Origin: Sphingomonas sp. Y57
GTDB taxonomy: Bacteria > Pseudomonadota > Alphaproteobacteria > Sphingomonadales > Sphingomonadaceae
Direction: 5' to 3'
Assembly: GCF_001015195.1 (NCBI RefSeq)
Contig: NZ_LDES01000056.1
Span: 1 to 64,000 of the forward strand
Length of the DNA stretch: 64,000 bases
In this document: positions 16,557-27,072 of the stretch, in pieces
Numbering within the stretch: the first letter of the stretch is position 1
Layout of the letters: the number at the start of each line of letters is the position of its first letter
The notes under the pieces: generated by a model
What the model was told of the DNA's origin: nothing
The model's input: the letters and a program-made list of their open reading frames with translations, nothing else
The model's database searches: none
Program-made: the position numbers and the translations under genes

Positions 16557-19097
16557 TCAGGCCAGGGTCATGCCGGACATGCGGAACCCCTCGCTGCCCT
16601 GCAGGAAGAAGCGCGCGCTTATCGCGTTGGACAGTTCGGAGAACATGTTCTCCAGTCCCAGCATCGTCGCCGCGTCGAGCGTCTCGGCAGTCGCCGTGCG
16701 GAGGGTGGCCTCGATACGGTAGAAGATCATCTCATGTGCCTCGGCCATGCCGTCGTCGCGCAGTGCCGGCAACTCCGCAAGATGACGGGCGATCCGCTCG
16801 ACCTGGAAGCCGATCGAGCGGGGATTATAGGGATCGAGCGCGACGAGATCGCGGACCGGCTCGAGCGCCAGCCCGGCGAGGTAGCGCGCGCGATAGCTGA
16901 TCTGGCTGTCGAACAGGTCGAGCAGGGTGGTGAGGTCGTCGGCCGAGGCGTCGGCGTCGCCGAAGATGCGAACCTGTCGGCATCCCCACAGCGCCCGCTC
17001 GATCCGCCGTCCCATGTCGTGGAAACGCCAGCCGGCCGTGCGCCCCATATTCTCCGCCGACAACCCCGCCAGCGCAGAGAAGCGTTCCTGCAGGTCGACC
17101 GCGCGGGCCAGCGTCGCCTCCGCGTCGTCGGACAGGGCACGGGGCAGCGGCGCGTCGACGAGGCGCCAGACGTCGCCCGAGAGGCGATCGCGCGTGCCGC
17201 TGGCGATCGCGCGGGCATGGCGCATCAGCGTCGCGATGCTCGCCGGCCCGTCGCCATCGAGCGCCAGCAGGGCCAGCTCGCGGAGATCGTGGGTTTCGCC
17301 CGCGCCCTCCCCTTCATCCGCCTCGCCGTCAGCCTCGTCCTCCCCGCCCTTTTCGGCGATCGCCGCGCCCGAAGCGATCAGCATCGTGCCGAGCCGGTCG
17401 AGCGTCAGCGGGAACAGCGCCGCACCGCCGTCGGCGACGATCGAACCGCCAAGCGTGGCGCGGACCAGCCGCAAGGTCGCCTCGCCCCTCTCCAGATAGC
17501 GGCCGAGCCAGTAGAGATTGTCGGCGGCGCGGCTCGGCAGCGTGCCTGGATTGCGACGGATCGGCACCTTCTGCGGCAGCAGCGAGACCGGATCGACCGT
17601 CTTCTTGCCGACCACGCAGACGTCGGCGGAAAAAGCGCCTTCGCCCATCACCGTGACGCGCGCGTCGGAATCGTCGCCGATCCGCGCGAAACCGCCCGGC
17701 ATCACCGTCCACTTGCCCTCGCCATCACGCGCCGCGAACACACGCACGGTGAAGGGGCGCGGCACGAGCTGGCCGTCGAGCACGGCCGGGGTGGTCGACA
17801 GATGGACGTCCTCCAGCGCCGCATAGTCCGTCGGCCGGTTACGCATGTCGGCGAGCAACACCTCACGCTCGGCGCGGCTCAGGGTCGCAGCGAACACCGG
17901 GCGGCCGCGCGGCAGGCCGAGCGGCGCGTCGCTGAACGCGGGCGCGATCAGCAACTCGTCGAGCCGCGCCTCGACCTGCGCGCGCGGGCCTTCCTGCCCG
18001 CACCACCAGGTCGCGATGTTGGGGAGGATCAGATGCTCGCCCAGCAGGCGCTGCGCCAGCATCGGGAGGAAGGCACTCATCGCGGTCGATTCGACCGCCC
18101 CCGCGCCCGGAGCGTTGGCGATCACCGCCTGCCCGGCCGCCATCGCATCCATCAGGCCCGGCACGCCGATCGCCGACCCCGCATCGAAGGCGAGCGGATC
18201 GAGATAGCGCGAGTCGATCCGGCGCCACAACGCGTCGACCCGCTTCAGCCCCTCGATCGTGCGGACGAACAGCCCGTCCTCGGTCACCGAAAGGTCGCTG
18301 CCTTCGACCAGCAGCAGGCCGAGATAGCGGGCGAGATGCGCCTGTTCGGCATAGCTCTGATTGTATCGGCCGGGCGTCAGCAGGCCGATGCGCGGGTCGG
18401 AGCGGCGGCAGACCGCCGATAACCCCTCGCGAAAGGCCGAGAAGAAGGGCGCGAGCCGCTCGACGTGGAGCCGGGTCTGGAGCGCCCCCATCAGCCGCGT
18501 CGATGCCAGCCGGTTCTCCAGCGCATAGCCGGCACCCACCGGGGCTCGCACATGATCGTCGAGCACGCGCCATTCGCCGCTCGGATCGCGGCCGATATCG
18601 GCGGCATAGATGTGGAGGTGGTGGCCGCCCGGCGGCTTCACCCCGACCTGCGAACGCCAGAAGGCTCGGCTGCCGGTGACGAGCGCTGCGGGTATCGCGC
18701 CGCTGGCGACGACCTTCTGTTCACCGAAGATATCGTCGAGCAGCCGTTCGAGGAGTTCGGCCCGCTGCGCGATCCCGGCCGCGATCACCGCCCAGTCGTC
18801 CTCGCCTATCAGCAGCGGCACCGCCGAGACCGGCCAGGGTCGCTCGCCCTCCTCACCAGGCAGGCGGAAGGCGGTGCCCAGTTCCTGCACCTGCCGCGCC
18901 ATGCGCTGCTGGAGCAGGTCGAGCCGGCCTTCGCTGAGCCGCCCGATCCCTTCGAACAGCGCATGCCACCATCGCGCGCCACGGCCGACATCGCCGCGCA
19001 GCGCGTCCGCCGTTCCCGCCATGGCGATATAGCTTTGCAGCCAGCCTTCGCCGAGGCTGGGCAGGCCCGGCAGCTCGGCCATCATGTCGCTTTGCAC
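16557..19097 (-). CDS. Circularly permuted ATP-grasp fused to alpha-E domain
   Basis: An 846-residue fusion. The N-terminal half (about 1-480) is a circularly permuted ATP-grasp domain (COG2307/2308-type), with segments LLTPGRYNQSYAEQAHLARYLG, VDALWRRIDSRYLDPL and a long conserved middle. The C-terminal half (about 510-840) is an alpha-E helical domain starting LPSRAADNLYWLGRYLERGEA. In many bacteria these are separate genes. The start is a GTG at 19097 with AGGA six bases upstream; ATGs at 19085 and 19082 are alternatives. An acidic insert (GGEDEADGEADEGEG) joins the parts. Predicted role: ATP-dependent amide ligase with its neighbours. Confidence 0.9.
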   Translation of the reverse strand: MQSDMMAELPGLPSLGEGWLQSYIAMAGTADALRGDVGRGARWWHALFEGIGRLSEGRLDLLQQRMARQVQELGTAFRLPGEEGERPWPVSAVPLLIGEDDWAVIAAGIAQRAELLERLLDDIFGEQKVVASGAIPAALVTGSRAFWRSQVGVKPPGGHHLHIYAADIGRDPSGEWRVLDDHVRAPVGAGYALENRLASTRLMGALQTRLHVERLAPFFSAFREGLSAVCRRSDPRIGLLTPGRYNQSYAEQAHLARYLGLLLVEGSDLSVTEDGLFVRTIEGLKRVDALWRRIDSRYLDPLAFDAGSAIGVPGLMDAMAAGQAVIANAPGAGAVESTAMSAFLPMLAQRLLGEHLILPNIATWWCGQEGPRAQVEARLDELLIAPAFSDAPLGLPRGRPVFAATLSRAEREVLLADMRNRPTDYAALEDVHLSTTPAVLDGQLVPRPFTVRVFAARDGEGKWTVMPGGFARIGDDSDARVTVMGEGAFSADVCVVGKKTVDPVSLLPQKVPIRRNPGTLPSRAADNLYWLGRYLERGEATLRLVRATLGGSIVADGGAALFPLTLDRLGTMLIASGAAIAEKGGEDEADGEADEGEGAGETHDLRELALLALDGDGPASIATLMRHARAIASGTRDRLSGDVWRLVDAPLPRALSDDAEATLARAVDLQERFSALAGLSAENMGRTAGWRFHDMGRRIERALWGCRQVRIFGDADASADDLTTLLDLFDSQISYRARYLAGLALEPVRDLVALDPYNPRSIGFQVERIARHLAELPALRDDGMAEAHEMIFYRIEATLRTATAETLDAATMLGLENMFSELSNAISARFFLQGSEGFRMSGMTLA

Positions 19098-19104
19098 GAC
19101 CGTC

Positions 19105-22100
19105 CTACCAGCCAGGCGGGACGCGCAGGTCGAGCGTCATCGGGAATTCGCTGGCCCGTTCCGGCATCGGGATCGTCACCGGCCCCGGCGTGTGACCATG
19201 GTCCTGGAAGCGAGCGCGCCGCCGCGCTTCTGCCTCCAGGTCATTGACCGGCACGGTGTCATAGTTGCGGCCCCCCGGATGCGCGACATGATAGACGCAT
19301 CCGCCTAGCGAACGTTCGTTCCACTTGTCGAGTACGTCGATGGTCAGCGGCGCATCCGCGTCGAGCAGCGGATGGAGGCAGTTGGCCGGCTTCCACGCCT
19401 TGTACCGTACCCCGCCGACCGCCTCGCCCGGCACGCCGGTCGGCGTCATCGGCACCACGCGGCCATTGACGGCGACGACATGGCGGCCCGGCACCATTCC
19501 GGTCGCTCGGAGCTGGAGCCGCTCGGTCGAGCTGTCGACATAACGCACGGTGCCTCCGATTGCCCCCGTCTCCCCCAGCACGTGCCAGGGCTCCAGCGCA
19601 TGGGCCACCTCCAGCGTCACCCCGCCGGCCGAGATTGTGCCATGAACCGGAAAGCGGAACTGGCGCTGAGCCTCGAACCAGGCGGGGTCGAAGGCATAGC
19701 CCGCATGGCGCAGGTCACCGAGCACCTCCAGGAAGTCGGCCCAGACGAAATGCGGCAGCAGGAAGCGATCGTGCAGCGCCGTGCCCCAGCGCACCAGCCC
19801 TCCCTTCAACGGCTCGCGCCAGAACCATGCGGTAAGCGCGCGGAGCAGCAATTGCTGGGCGAGGCTCATCTTCGGCTCGGGCGGCATCTCGAAGCCACGG
19901 AATTCGAGCAGGCCGAGCCGTCCGGTCGGCCCGTCGGGCGAGAACATTTTGTCTATACAAATCTCGGTGCGGTGGGTGTTGCCCGTCACGTCGACCAGCA
20001 GGTTGCGGAACAGCCTGTCGACCACCCAGGGCGGCGGCGCGTCGCCCTCGCCCGGTGCCGGCACCTGCGCCAGCGCGATCTCCAGCTCGTAGAGGCCGTC
20101 GTGACGCGCCTCGTCGATGCGCGGTGCCTGGCTGGTCGGGCCAATGAACAGGCCCGAGAAGAGATAGCTGAGCGACGGATGCCGCTGCCAGTAGAGCAGG
20201 AAGCTCTTGAGCAGGTCGGGCCGGCGGATGAAGGGCGAGTCGTTCACGGATCGGCCGCCGAGCACGATATGGTTGCCGCCGCCGGTGCCGATCGCGCGGC
20301 CGTCGACCATGAACTTGTCGGCGGTCAGCCCGGTCTCGCGCGCCAGCTCGTAAAGGCCGGTGGTGATCTCGACCGTCTCGCGCCAGCTCGCCGCCGGCTG
20401 GACGTTGACCTCGATCACGCCGGGGTCGGGCGTCACCTTCAGGACGTTGAGACGAGGATCAGGCGGTGGCGCATAGCCCTCGATCCGTACCGGAATGCGG
20501 GTGCGCGCGGCGGTCGCCTCGACTTCGGCGACAAGCTCCAGATAGTCTTCGAGCCGCTCGGTTGGCGGCAGGAATACCGCGACATGACCGTCCTTCGCCT
20601 CGACCGTGATCGCGGTCCGGACGGCGCCCTCGATCGGCACCTGTTCCTGCCGCTCCTGCGCGGCATGGCCGGTGGCTGGCGCGACCGCTTCGACCCGCTG
20701 GCGATAGAAGTCGGGCATCGGCTCGCGCGGCTCGGTGGTGTCGCGCGGATGGAGATAGGGATAGTCGGCGGCCGCTACGTGCGGCAGAGAACCAAGCGGG
20801 AGGCGATAGCCGAGCGCGCTGTCGCCGGGCACGGCGAACAGCTTGCCGCGCCGCAGGCTCCAGCGTTCCGACCGCCAGCGCCCCGGCGTCGCAGCCTGGC
20901 GCGCATTCCAGCGCTGGATCGGCAGGACATAGCCGACCGGATTGCCCAACCCCCGCTCGAACGCCCTGACCATGCGCGCGCGCGCCTCGGGGTCGTCGAT
21001 CTGCGGGTCGGTCGGCTCGACATTGGCGGGAAGCTGCGCCTCCCTCACCGACCAGTCGACCGGGTCCTCATAGGCCGGGGCCACCATCGCCGCATCGACA
21101 CCCAGCCCCTCGGCCATCGCGGACAGGAACGCCTGGGCCTGGTTGGCGCCGACAGGGACACCTTGTCCCTCGCTCGCGATCAGCGAAGCATCGTTCCACA
21201 CCGGCACGCCGTCGGTCCGCCAATAGACCGAATAGCCCCAGCGCGGCAGGCTCTCCCCCGGATACCATTTCCCCTGGCCGTGGTGGAGCAGCCCGCCCGG
21301 CGCGAAGCGCTCCCGCAGCCTGCGGATCAGCCGGTCGGCATAGGCGGCCTTGGTCGGGCCGACCGCATCGCCGTTCCATTCGGCGGACTCCGGATCGTCC
21401 AGCGCCACGAAGGTCGGCTCTCCGCCCGTCGTCAGCCGCACATCCTGCGCGACCAGATCAGCGTCCACCGCTTCGCCAAGCGCGTCGAGCGCCTCCCAGC
21501 GAGCATCGGTGAAAGGCTTGGTGATGCGCACCGCCTCGGCGATCCGCTGGACATCCATGTCGAAGTGGAAATCGACATGGGCGGGTTCGAGCAACGCGCC
21601 CTCGATCGGCGTCGCCGACCGGTGGTGCGGGGTCGCGGCGAGCGGGATATGGCCCTCCCCCGCGAACATGCCCGAGGTCGCATCCATCCCGATCCAGCCG
21701 GCGCCAGGCACGTAGACCTCCGCCCAGGCATGGAGGTCGCAGACGTCGGCGGCGACGCCCTTGGGGCCCTCGATCGGGACGATGTCGGGGGTGAGCTGGA
21801 TCGAATAGCCCGACACGAAGCGGGCGGCCAGGCCGAGCCGGCGGGCGACCTGCACCAGCAGCCATGCCGAATCACGGCAGCTGCCGGTCCCGGCCGCCAG
21901 CGTTTCCTCGGGCGTCTGTACGCCCGGTTCCATGCGGATGACATAGCCTACCCGATGGTGGATCGCGACGTTGAGGTCGACGAGGAAGTCGATCGTGCGG
22001 GCGCGAAGATCGGCGAAGGGCGCGATGAACTCCTCGAACAACGGCCCCTGCGGTTCCAGGTCGAAATAGGCGGCCAGGTCGGCCGCGATAGCGGGGGCGT

Positions 22101-22413
22101 AGGCAAAAGGCCTGTGTTCGGCATAATCCTCGACGAAGAAGTCGAATGGATTCACGACCACCAGGTCGGCGATCAGGTCGACTGTGATCGAGAATTCGTC
22201 GGTCCGCTCAGGAAATACCAGCCGCGCCAGCCAGTTGCCGTGCGGATCCTGTTGCCAGTTGATGAAGTGGTTTTCCGGGCTGATCCGCAGCGAATAATTA
22301 TTGACCGCTGTCCGGCTATGCGGCGCGGGCCGCAGGCGGATGAGCTGAGGCCCCAGCGGAACCGGGTGGTCGTAGCGGTAGACCGTCTGATGATGCAGTG
22401 CCGCCTGAATCAT
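19105..22413 (-). CDS. Transglutaminase-domain protein with C-terminal DUF2126
   Basis: A protein of about 1102 residues, the first gene of the cluster. Residues 1-290 are an N-terminal beta domain and a transglutaminase core with Cys179 ([12 protein letters not shown]), His229 ([12 protein letters not shown]) and Asp244. The remainder is the large DUF2126 region, with [13 protein letters not shown] near 340 and [12 protein letters not shown] near 730. I take [17 protein letters not shown] as the start because the family begins there; an upstream ATG at 22473 would add 20 unconserved residues. The set TGase-DUF2126, ATP-grasp/alpha-E and TGase recurs across bacteria and has been predicted to make and process peptide tags or small peptides. 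Confidence 0.9.
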   Translation of the reverse strand: MIQAALHHQTVYRYDHPVPLGPQLIRLRPAPHSRTAVNNYSLRISPENHFINWQQDPHGNWLARLVFPERTDEFSITVDLIADLVVVNPFDFFVEDYAEHRPFAYAPAIAADLAAYFDLEPQGPLFEEFIAPFADLRARTIDFLVDLNVAIHHRVGYVIRMEPGVQTPEETLAAGTGSCRDSAWLLVQVARRLGLAARFVSGYSIQLTPDIVPIEGPKGVAADVCDLHAWAEVYVPGAGWIGMDATSGMFAGEGHIPLAATPHHRSATPIEGALLEPAHVDFHFDMDVQRIAEAVRITKPFTDARWEALDALGEAVDADLVAQDVRLTTGGEPTFVALDDPESAEWNGDAVGPTKAAYADRLIRRLRERFAPGGLLHHGQGKWYPGESLPRWGYSVYWRTDGVPVWNDASLIASEGQGVPVGANQAQAFLSAMAEGLGVDAAMVAPAYEDPVDWSVREAQLPANVEPTDPQIDDPEARARMVRAFERGLGNPVGYVLPIQRWNARQAATPGRWRSERWSLRRGKLFAVPGDSALGYRLPLGSLPHVAAADYPYLHPRDTTEPREPMPDFYRQRVEAVAPATGHAAQERQEQVPIEGAVRTAITVEAKDGHVAVFLPPTERLEDYLELVAEVEATAARTRIPVRIEGYAPPPDPRLNVLKVTPDPGVIEVNVQPAASWRETVEITTGLYELARETGLTADKFMVDGRAIGTGGGNHIVLGGRSVNDSPFIRRPDLLKSFLLYWQRHPSLSYLFSGLFIGPTSQAPRIDEARHDGLYELEIALAQVPAPGEGDAPPPWVVDRLFRNLLVDVTGNTHRTEICIDKMFSPDGPTGRLGLLEFRGFEMPPEPKMSLAQQLLLRALTAWFWREPLKGGLVRWGTALHDRFLLPHFVWADFLEVLGDLRHAGYAFDPAWFEAQRQFRFPVHGTISAGGVTLEVAHALEPWHVLGETGAIGGTVRYVDSSTERLQLRATGMVPGRHVVAVNGRVVPMTPTGVPGEAVGGVRYKAWKPANCLHPLLDADAPLTIDVLDKWNERSLGGCVYHVAHPGGRNYDTVPVNDLEAEARRRARFQDHGHTPGPVTIPMPERASEFPMTLDLRVPPGW

Positions 22414-22468
22414 GGACGCAAGGATCAGCACATCGCGTTGTGCGGTGCAATGAAGAGTTGGAACTTTC

Positions 22469-22497
22469 GTCATTCCGGCCTCCGCCGGAACGGTGAT
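22469..22497. repeat. Single REP-like unit
   Basis: CGTCATTCCGGCCTCCGCCG followed by GAACGG is a hairpin unit (TTCCGGC..GCCGGAA) of the same family as the elements near 7.8 and 36.1 kb, here present once between the DUF2126 gene and lysE. Confidence 0.65.
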
Positions 22498-22506
22498 CGA
22501 TCGGGG

Positions 22507-23118
22507 TCAGGCCCGCTCGACGAGTTCGAGCAGGCCGGGCACCAGCGACGCGACCAGCAACAGCGCCATGCCGATATTGAACGCGCGCAACGCGCCGGGG
22601 CGTGTCAGGAGCTGGCGGACGAGGGTTCCGCCGCCGGCCCAGAGCATGATGCACGGCAGGCCCGTCACCGCCAGGACCGCCGCGGCGACCGGCACGTCGA
22701 CGACGAGATGGTCGGGCCGCGTGAAACTGGTAGCGACGCCCAGGCACATCGCCCACGCCTTGGGATTCACCCACTGGAAAGCGGCCGCCTCCAGGATGCC
22801 GAGAGGCCGGGATCGCGCTGAGGTCGACCCTACGCCCACCGCGGTAGCGATCCGCCAGCTCAAATAGAGAAGATAGGCGGTCGAGGCGATGTGCAGCACC
22901 GTATAGAGCCAGGGCGCGCGTGAGATCACCCCTGCCAGTCCGAGACCCAGCAACAGCATCATCACGATGCAGCCGACGCTGATCCCTGCCATGTGCGGGA
23001 CAGTACGCCCGAAACCGAAGGTGGCGCCCGATGCCAGCAGCATCATGTTGTTGGGCCCCGGGGTCACCGAGGAGACGATGCAGAACGTGACGAGCGCGAT
23101 GATGATGTCCGGGCTCAT
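22507..23118 (-). CDS. LysE family translocator
   Basis: A 203-residue membrane exporter of the LysE/RhtB family, which expels amino acids such as lysine, threonine or homoserine. The start MSPDIIIALVTFCIV, the family motif SSVTPGPNNMMLLASG near 17-32 and NPKAWAM near 123-129 are all present, with five to six hydrophobic helices. The start at 23118 is chosen over a longer frame that lacks conservation. It is transcribed away from a MocR-type regulator, an arrangement in which the regulator often controls the exporter. Confidence 0.92.
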   Translation of the reverse strand: MSPDIIIALVTFCIVSSVTPGPNNMMLLASGATFGFGRTVPHMAGISVGCIVMMLLLGLGLAGVISRAPWLYTVLHIASTAYLLYLSWRIATAVGVGSTSARSRPLGILEAAAFQWVNPKAWAMCLGVATSFTRPDHLVVDVPVAAAVLAVTGLPCIMLWAGGGTLVRQLLTRPGALRAFNIGMALLLVASLVPGLLELVERA

Positions 23119-23120
23119 TG

Positions 23121-23285
23121 TCACCGCCTGAGTGTAAGGGCCAGCCGATATTGCGCGTCGACCATGAGGGCGCGCGCTTCCCGTAGGTCGGGACGGACCG
23201 AGGATGCAATCCTCGACGCCAAGAACACCGCCGCAAGACCGAGCAGAATGAAGGTGGCCAACGCCGTCGCACAAAGCCGTCCCAT
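23121..23285 (-). CDS. Small membrane protein upstream of lysE, hypothetical
   Basis: A possible 54-residue protein, MGRLCATALATFILLGLAAV at the start, with one hydrophobic helix and a charged C-terminus. Its stop lies 2 bp before the lysE start, and the ATG is preceded by GGGACAAGG. No family recognised; it could be a leader ORF. Moderate to low confidence. Confidence 0.4.
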   Translation of the reverse strand: MGRLCATALATFILLGLAAVFLASRIASSVRPDLREARALMVDAQYRLALTLRR

Positions 23286-23300
23286 GAACCTTGTCCCATT

Positions 23301-23382
23301 TGTCACATCGATTTGGAATATTGACAGGGAGCAATTGCCGCCTATTGTATCAGGAGTCAAAGAGCATATTGTCATAGTGACA
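23301..23382. promoter_or_regulatory. Divergent lysE / mocR regulatory region with TGTCA operator half-sites
   Basis: A perfect inverted repeat TGTCA-TAG-TGACA lies at 23370-23382, 13 bp before the MocR start. Two more half-sites in the same inverted arrangement lie at 23301-23305 (TGTCA) and 23322-23326 (TGACA). A good sigma-70 promoter for the regulator, TTGACA (23321-23326), 16 bp, TATTGT (23343-23348), uses one half-site as its -35. The layout suggests autoregulation by the adjacent MocR protein; no binding data. Confidence 0.6.
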
Positions 23383-23395
23383 TTAAAGGCGCGCG

Positions 23396-24769
23396 ATGAG
23401 CTGGACCCCTATTCTGCGGGATGATGCCGGGACGGTGTCGGGCCGGCTTCTCTCCGCCCTGCGCCGCGATATCGAGGAAGGGCGGCTCTCCCCCGGCACC
23501 CGGCTACCCCCGCATCGCGAACTGGCCCACCAGCTGGGCATCGGCATCGGCACGGTGACCTCGGTCTATGGCGAAGCCGCGCGACAGGGCCTGCTCACCG
23601 CGACGGTGGGACGCGGGAGCTTCGTCGCCGAGACGGCCGCCCGAACCGATCGCGGCGATGGCGTCGTCGACCTCAGTCGCAACGTCCCTCCGCTCGGCTC
23701 GGCGCAGCGGCGCCTCCCGGCGACCCTCGCCCGCCTCGCCCGCCGCCCGGATCTCGGATTCCTGCTCGACTATGCGCCGCCCGCCGGGCTCGATGCGCAT
23801 CGCCGCACGGCGGCGAGCTGGCTCCGCCGGATCTGCGCCTTCCCCGATGCACGGCCGGACCGGCTGATCGTCACGACGGGCGCGCAGCAGGCCATGACCC
23901 TTGCCTTCGATATATTGTGCGGGCCCGGCGATGCGATCATGACCGAAGCCGCATCCTATTTCGGCGTCCGATCGATCGCACAAGCCAGCGGCCAAAAGAC
24001 GATCGGCCTGGCGATGGACGAGGAAGGCCTGCTGCCCGACGCGCTCGAGCGGGCGGCCGCCGCAGGCGCCCGGGTGCTCTACACCCTTCCCACCCTCCAG
24101 AACCCGACCGGCCGGATCATGAGCGAGCAACGCCGTCGCGACATCGCCGCGATCGCGCGCCGCCGCGACCTATGGATCGTCGAGGACGATCTCTATTCGA
24201 TCTACGCGACCGGCAACGCCCCGGCACCGCTCGCCGCGCACGCCCCCGAGCGTTGCTTCTACATTCATGGCACGTCGAAGGTGTTCGGCCCAGGCCTGCG
24301 CACGGGCTTCCTGATCGCCCCGGACGATGATCATTTCGAACAGATATTGCGGCTGATCCGGGCGCGGATCTATGCGCCGGCGACGATGGGGCCCACCGTC
24401 GCCTGTCAGTGGATCGAGGACGGATCGGCCGACGAGATCGTCGCCGAGACGCAAGCCGAGATGCTGGCGCGCGGCCGGCTGGCGATCGAACGGCTCGGTC
24501 CTGCCGCAAGCCCCCCGGCCGATCCGCGATGCCCGCATCTCTGGCTGCCAATGCCCGAGCTCCAGGCCGAAAGACTGGCCGCGCGAGCGCTGCGCGCCGG
24601 CGTCAAGCTCACCCCGCCCTCCGCCCCGGTGATCGATCCTTCCCTGATCTCGGGCGTTCGCCTATGCCTGGGTGCCGCGACAGACCGGGCCGAGCTGGGC
24701 AGTGCGCTCGACCGCATCGCCAAGGCGCTGGACAGCCGTCGAACCGAGGCCGCCGAGGCCGTGATATGA
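23396..24769 (+). CDS. MocR/PdxR-type PLP-dependent transcriptional regulator (GntR HTH + class I aminotransferase fold)
   Basis: A 457-residue regulator. Residues 10-78 form a GntR winged helix, with [30 protein letters not shown]. Residues 100-450 form an aminotransferase-like domain with the PLP site: QNPTG (235-239), Asp264 in IVEDDLY and the Schiff-base lysine Lys295 in [10 protein letters not shown]. Proteins of this build sense PLP or amino-PLP adducts. The stop overlaps the pdxH start in an ATGA, a direct link to vitamin B6 metabolism, and lysE lies divergently. Likely ligand: PLP, alone or as an amino-acid adduct. Confidence 0.93.
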   Translation: MSWTPILRDDAGTVSGRLLSALRRDIEEGRLSPGTRLPPHRELAHQLGIGIGTVTSVYGEAARQGLLTATVGRGSFVAETAARTDRGDGVVDLSRNVPPLGSAQRRLPATLARLARRPDLGFLLDYAPPAGLDAHRRTAASWLRRICAFPDARPDRLIVTTGAQQAMTLAFDILCGPGDAIMTEAASYFGVRSIAQASGQKTIGLAMDEEGLLPDALERAAAAGARVLYTLPTLQNPTGRIMSEQRRRDIAAIARRRDLWIVEDDLYSIYATGNAPAPLAAHAPERCFYIHGTSKVFGPGLRTGFLIAPDDDHFEQILRLIRARIYAPATMGPTVACQWIEDGSADEIVAETQAEMLARGRLAIERLGPAASPPADPRCPHLWLPMPELQAERLAARALRAGVKLTPPSAPVIDPSLISGVRLCLGAATDRAELGSALDRIAKALDSRRTEAAEAVI

Positions 24770-25365
24770 ACGAGGCCCAATTGACCGATCCCGCCGATCC
24801 CCACAGCCTGTTCCAAAGCTGGTTCGCGGAGGCAAAGGCCTCCGAACCCAACGATCCGGAGGCGATGGCGGTCGCCACGGTCGGTGCCGACGGGCAGCCA
24901 TCCGTGCGCATGGTGCTGCTCAAGGGCCATGATGCGCGTGGTTTCGTCTTCTACACCAATTATGAGAGCCGCAAGGCGATCCAGCTCCTCGAAACGGGCC
25001 GTGCCGCGCTTCTCTTCCACTGGAAATCGCTGCGCCGGCAGGTGCGCATCGAGGGGCCCGTGTCAAAGGTGAGCCCCGAGGAGGGCGATGCCTATTTCGC
25101 CACCCGCCACCGCGACTCCCAGATCGGCGCCTGGGCTTCCGACCAGTCGCGTCCGCTCGACAGCCGCGCGACCTTCGAGGCGCGCTATGCGGAGATGGTC
25201 CGCCGCTTCGGGGACGGTCCTGTCCCCCGGCCGCCGCACTGGTCGGGCTTTCGCGTCGCACCGGAGCGGATCGAATTCTGGCAGGACCGCGCCCATCGCC
25301 TCCACGAGCGCCGACTGTTCACGCGCAGCGGCGACGGCTGGTTCGAGGGGCTGCTATACCCGTGA
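24766..25365 (+). CDS. pdxH: Pyridoxamine 5'-phosphate oxidase
   Basis: A 199-residue FMN enzyme that oxidises pyridoxine or pyridoxamine phosphate to pyridoxal phosphate. The start [20 protein letters not shown] is fixed by ATGA overlap with the regulator gene; the longer upstream frame is read-through. Hallmarks are [21 protein letters not shown], the FMN-binding [20 protein letters not shown] and a C-terminal [12 protein letters not shown]. It is the second gene of a four-gene overlapping operon. Confidence 0.96.
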   Translation: MNEAQLTDPADPHSLFQSWFAEAKASEPNDPEAMAVATVGADGQPSVRMVLLKGHDARGFVFYTNYESRKAIQLLETGRAALLFHWKSLRRQVRIEGPVSKVSPEEGDAYFATRHRDSQIGAWASDQSRPLDSRATFEARYAEMVRRFGDGPVPRPPHWSGFRVAPERIEFWQDRAHRLHERRLFTRSGDGWFEGLLYP

Positions 25366-26252
25366 CAATGCCCTCGACCGTCCGGGCCGGCCTGGCCTCG
25401 GTCGCGGTGGCGGTCAGCCTTATCGCGCTCAAAAGCTATGCGAGCTGGGCAACCGGATCAGCGGCGATGCTGGGCTCGCTCACCGACAGCATGCTCGATC
25501 TCATCGCCTCGCTCGTCACTCTGTGGGGGGTGCGGCTGGCGTCGACCCCGGCCGATCGGCATCATCGCTTCGGGCACGGCAAGGCCGAGGCGATCGCCGC
25601 CTTCTTTCAGGTCGTACTGATCAGCATCTCGGCCTTCTGGATCGTCGTCCATTCGACCCAGAGGCTGCTCGCAGACGCGGCGCCCGCCAAAGCAGAAGCC
25701 GGAATCGCCGTGTCGATGATCGCACTGGTGCTGACGCTCGTGCTGGTCAGCTATCAGCGGCGCGTTATCCGGCAGACCGGGTCGCTCGCGATCGGCACCG
25801 ACACCGTGCATTATCAGAGCGACCTGCTGCTCAACGTCGCCGTGATTACCGCGCTGCTGGCCGAAAGCGCCGCCGGGGTACGGGGCGCCGACGCCATCGC
25901 GGGGATCGGTATCGGCCTGTGGCTGCTCCATGGCGCCTACCGCGCATCGCGCACCGCGCTCGACCAGCTGATGGACCGCGAGTGGCCCGAAGCGCGGCGG
26001 CGCGCCTTCATCGAGATCGCGAGCCGCCATCCCGAACTGCGCGGCATCCACAATATGAAGACGCGCACCGCCGGCGGCGACGATTTCGTCCAGTTCCACG
26101 CCTGGGTCGACCCCGCCATATCGCTGGCCGAGGCACATCGCGTGATGGACGAGGTCGAAGCCAAACTGCGCACCGCCTTTCCCGGCGTCGACATCACCAT
26201 CCACCCAGAACCCGAAGGACACCTCGACCCCGGGGAGGAGAATCGCCCATGA
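25362..26252 (+). CDS. Cation diffusion facilitator family transporter
   Basis: About 296 residues, with five to six membrane helices in the first 200 and a cytoplasmic C-terminal domain. It has CDF hallmarks: [20 protein letters not shown] (metal site Asp in helix 2), [16 protein letters not shown] and [12 protein letters not shown] (metal site Asp in helix 5), and the C-terminal [14 protein letters not shown]. It exports divalent cations such as Zn, Fe or Mn against protons. It starts at a GTG overlapping the pdxH stop, or at an ATG 6 bp later. It ends in an ATGA overlap with the PhzF gene. Confidence 0.93.
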   Translation: MTMPSTVRAGLASVAVAVSLIALKSYASWATGSAAMLGSLTDSMLDLIASLVTLWGVRLASTPADRHHRFGHGKAEAIAAFFQVVLISISAFWIVVHSTQRLLADAAPAKAEAGIAVSMIALVLTLVLVSYQRRVIRQTGSLAIGTDTVHYQSDLLLNVAVITALLAESAAGVRGADAIAGIGIGLWLLHGAYRASRTALDQLMDREWPEARRRAFIEIASRHPELRGIHNMKTRTAGGDDFVQFHAWVDPAISLAEAHRVMDEVEAKLRTAFPGVDITIHPEPEGHLDPGEENRP

Positions 26253-27043
26253 AAATCCCGTTCCAGCAGGTCGATGCCTTCGCCGACCGCCCCTTCAGCG
26301 GCAACCCGGCGGCGGTGATGCCTCTGGAGGCGTGGCTCGACGATGCGACCCTCCAGGCGATCGCGGCCGAGAACAACCTGGCCGAAACCGCCTTCATCGT
26401 TCCCTGGGCGGGCGACGAAGCCGATTTCGAGCTCCGCTGGTTTACCCCGGCGGTAGAGGTCGCGCTATGCGGTCATGCCACGCTCGCAACGGGTCATGTG
26501 CTGCTGTCGCGCAACCCCGCCAGCGAGCGGGTCCGTTTCATGACGCGGCAGGCCGGCCCACTGGAGGTCGCCCGCGATGGCGACCGCTATCGGCTCGCCT
26601 TGCCCGCCTGGGAAATGGTGCCGAAGCCGCTGCCCGATCATGCCGCTCTGCTCGGCGGTTCGCCGGTCGAAACCCGGTGGCGCGACGGCGGCTATGCCCT
26701 GTTCCGCTACGCCAGCGCCGACGAGGTGATCGCACTGGAGCCGGATTTCCGCGCGATGCGGCCGCTCGGCGACATATTGTTCATCGCCACCGCGCCGGGC
26801 ACCAACACCGACATCGTCAGCCGCGTCTTCGCGCCGGGGGCCGCGATCGACGAGGACCCGGTCACGGGATCGGCGCATTGCCTGCTCGCGACCTATTGGA
26901 CGAAGCAGCTCGGCCGCGACCGCTTCACCGCCTTCCAGGCCTCGGCGCGCGGCGGCCATATCGACGTCCAAATCGATGGCGACAGGGTGTTCCTCGGCGG
27001 GTCGTGCGTGACCGTGATCGAGGGAGTGTTCACGCTGTCCTAG
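26249..27043 (+). CDS. PhzF family isomerase/epimerase
   Basis: A 264-residue PhzF-fold protein. The N-terminal half has QVDAFADRPFSGNPAAV and the catalytic Glu46 in NNLAETAF. The central FTPAVEVALCGHATLATGHVL and the C-terminal EDPVTGSAHC are family signatures. PhzF relatives isomerise or epimerise small metabolites such as diaminopimelate-like and dihydroanthranilate substrates; this one's substrate is unknown. It is the last gene of the MocR-pdxH-CDF-PhzF chain and is followed by a REP element. Confidence 0.92.
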   Translation: MKIPFQQVDAFADRPFSGNPAAVMPLEAWLDDATLQAIAAENNLAETAFIVPWAGDEADFELRWFTPAVEVALCGHATLATGHVLLSRNPASERVRFMTRQAGPLEVARDGDRYRLALPAWEMVPKPLPDHAALLGGSPVETRWRDGGYALFRYASADEVIALEPDFRAMRPLGDILFIATAPGTNTDIVSRVFAPGAAIDEDPVTGSAHCLLATYWTKQLGRDRFTAFQASARGGHIDVQIDGDRVFLGGSCVTVIEGVFTLS

Positions 27044-27072
27044 CTTGTCCTGCCGACCGCCATGCCCCATCC

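Noticed and set aside
16734-18422. Open frame of 562 codons on the plus strand
   Set aside because: Antisense to the ATP-grasp/alpha-E gene, with no recognisable family.
19372-22821. Open frame of 1149 codons on the plus strand
   Set aside because: It is antisense to the DUF2126 gene and has Arg/Pro/Gln-rich composition without any domain; high GC keeps antisense frames open.
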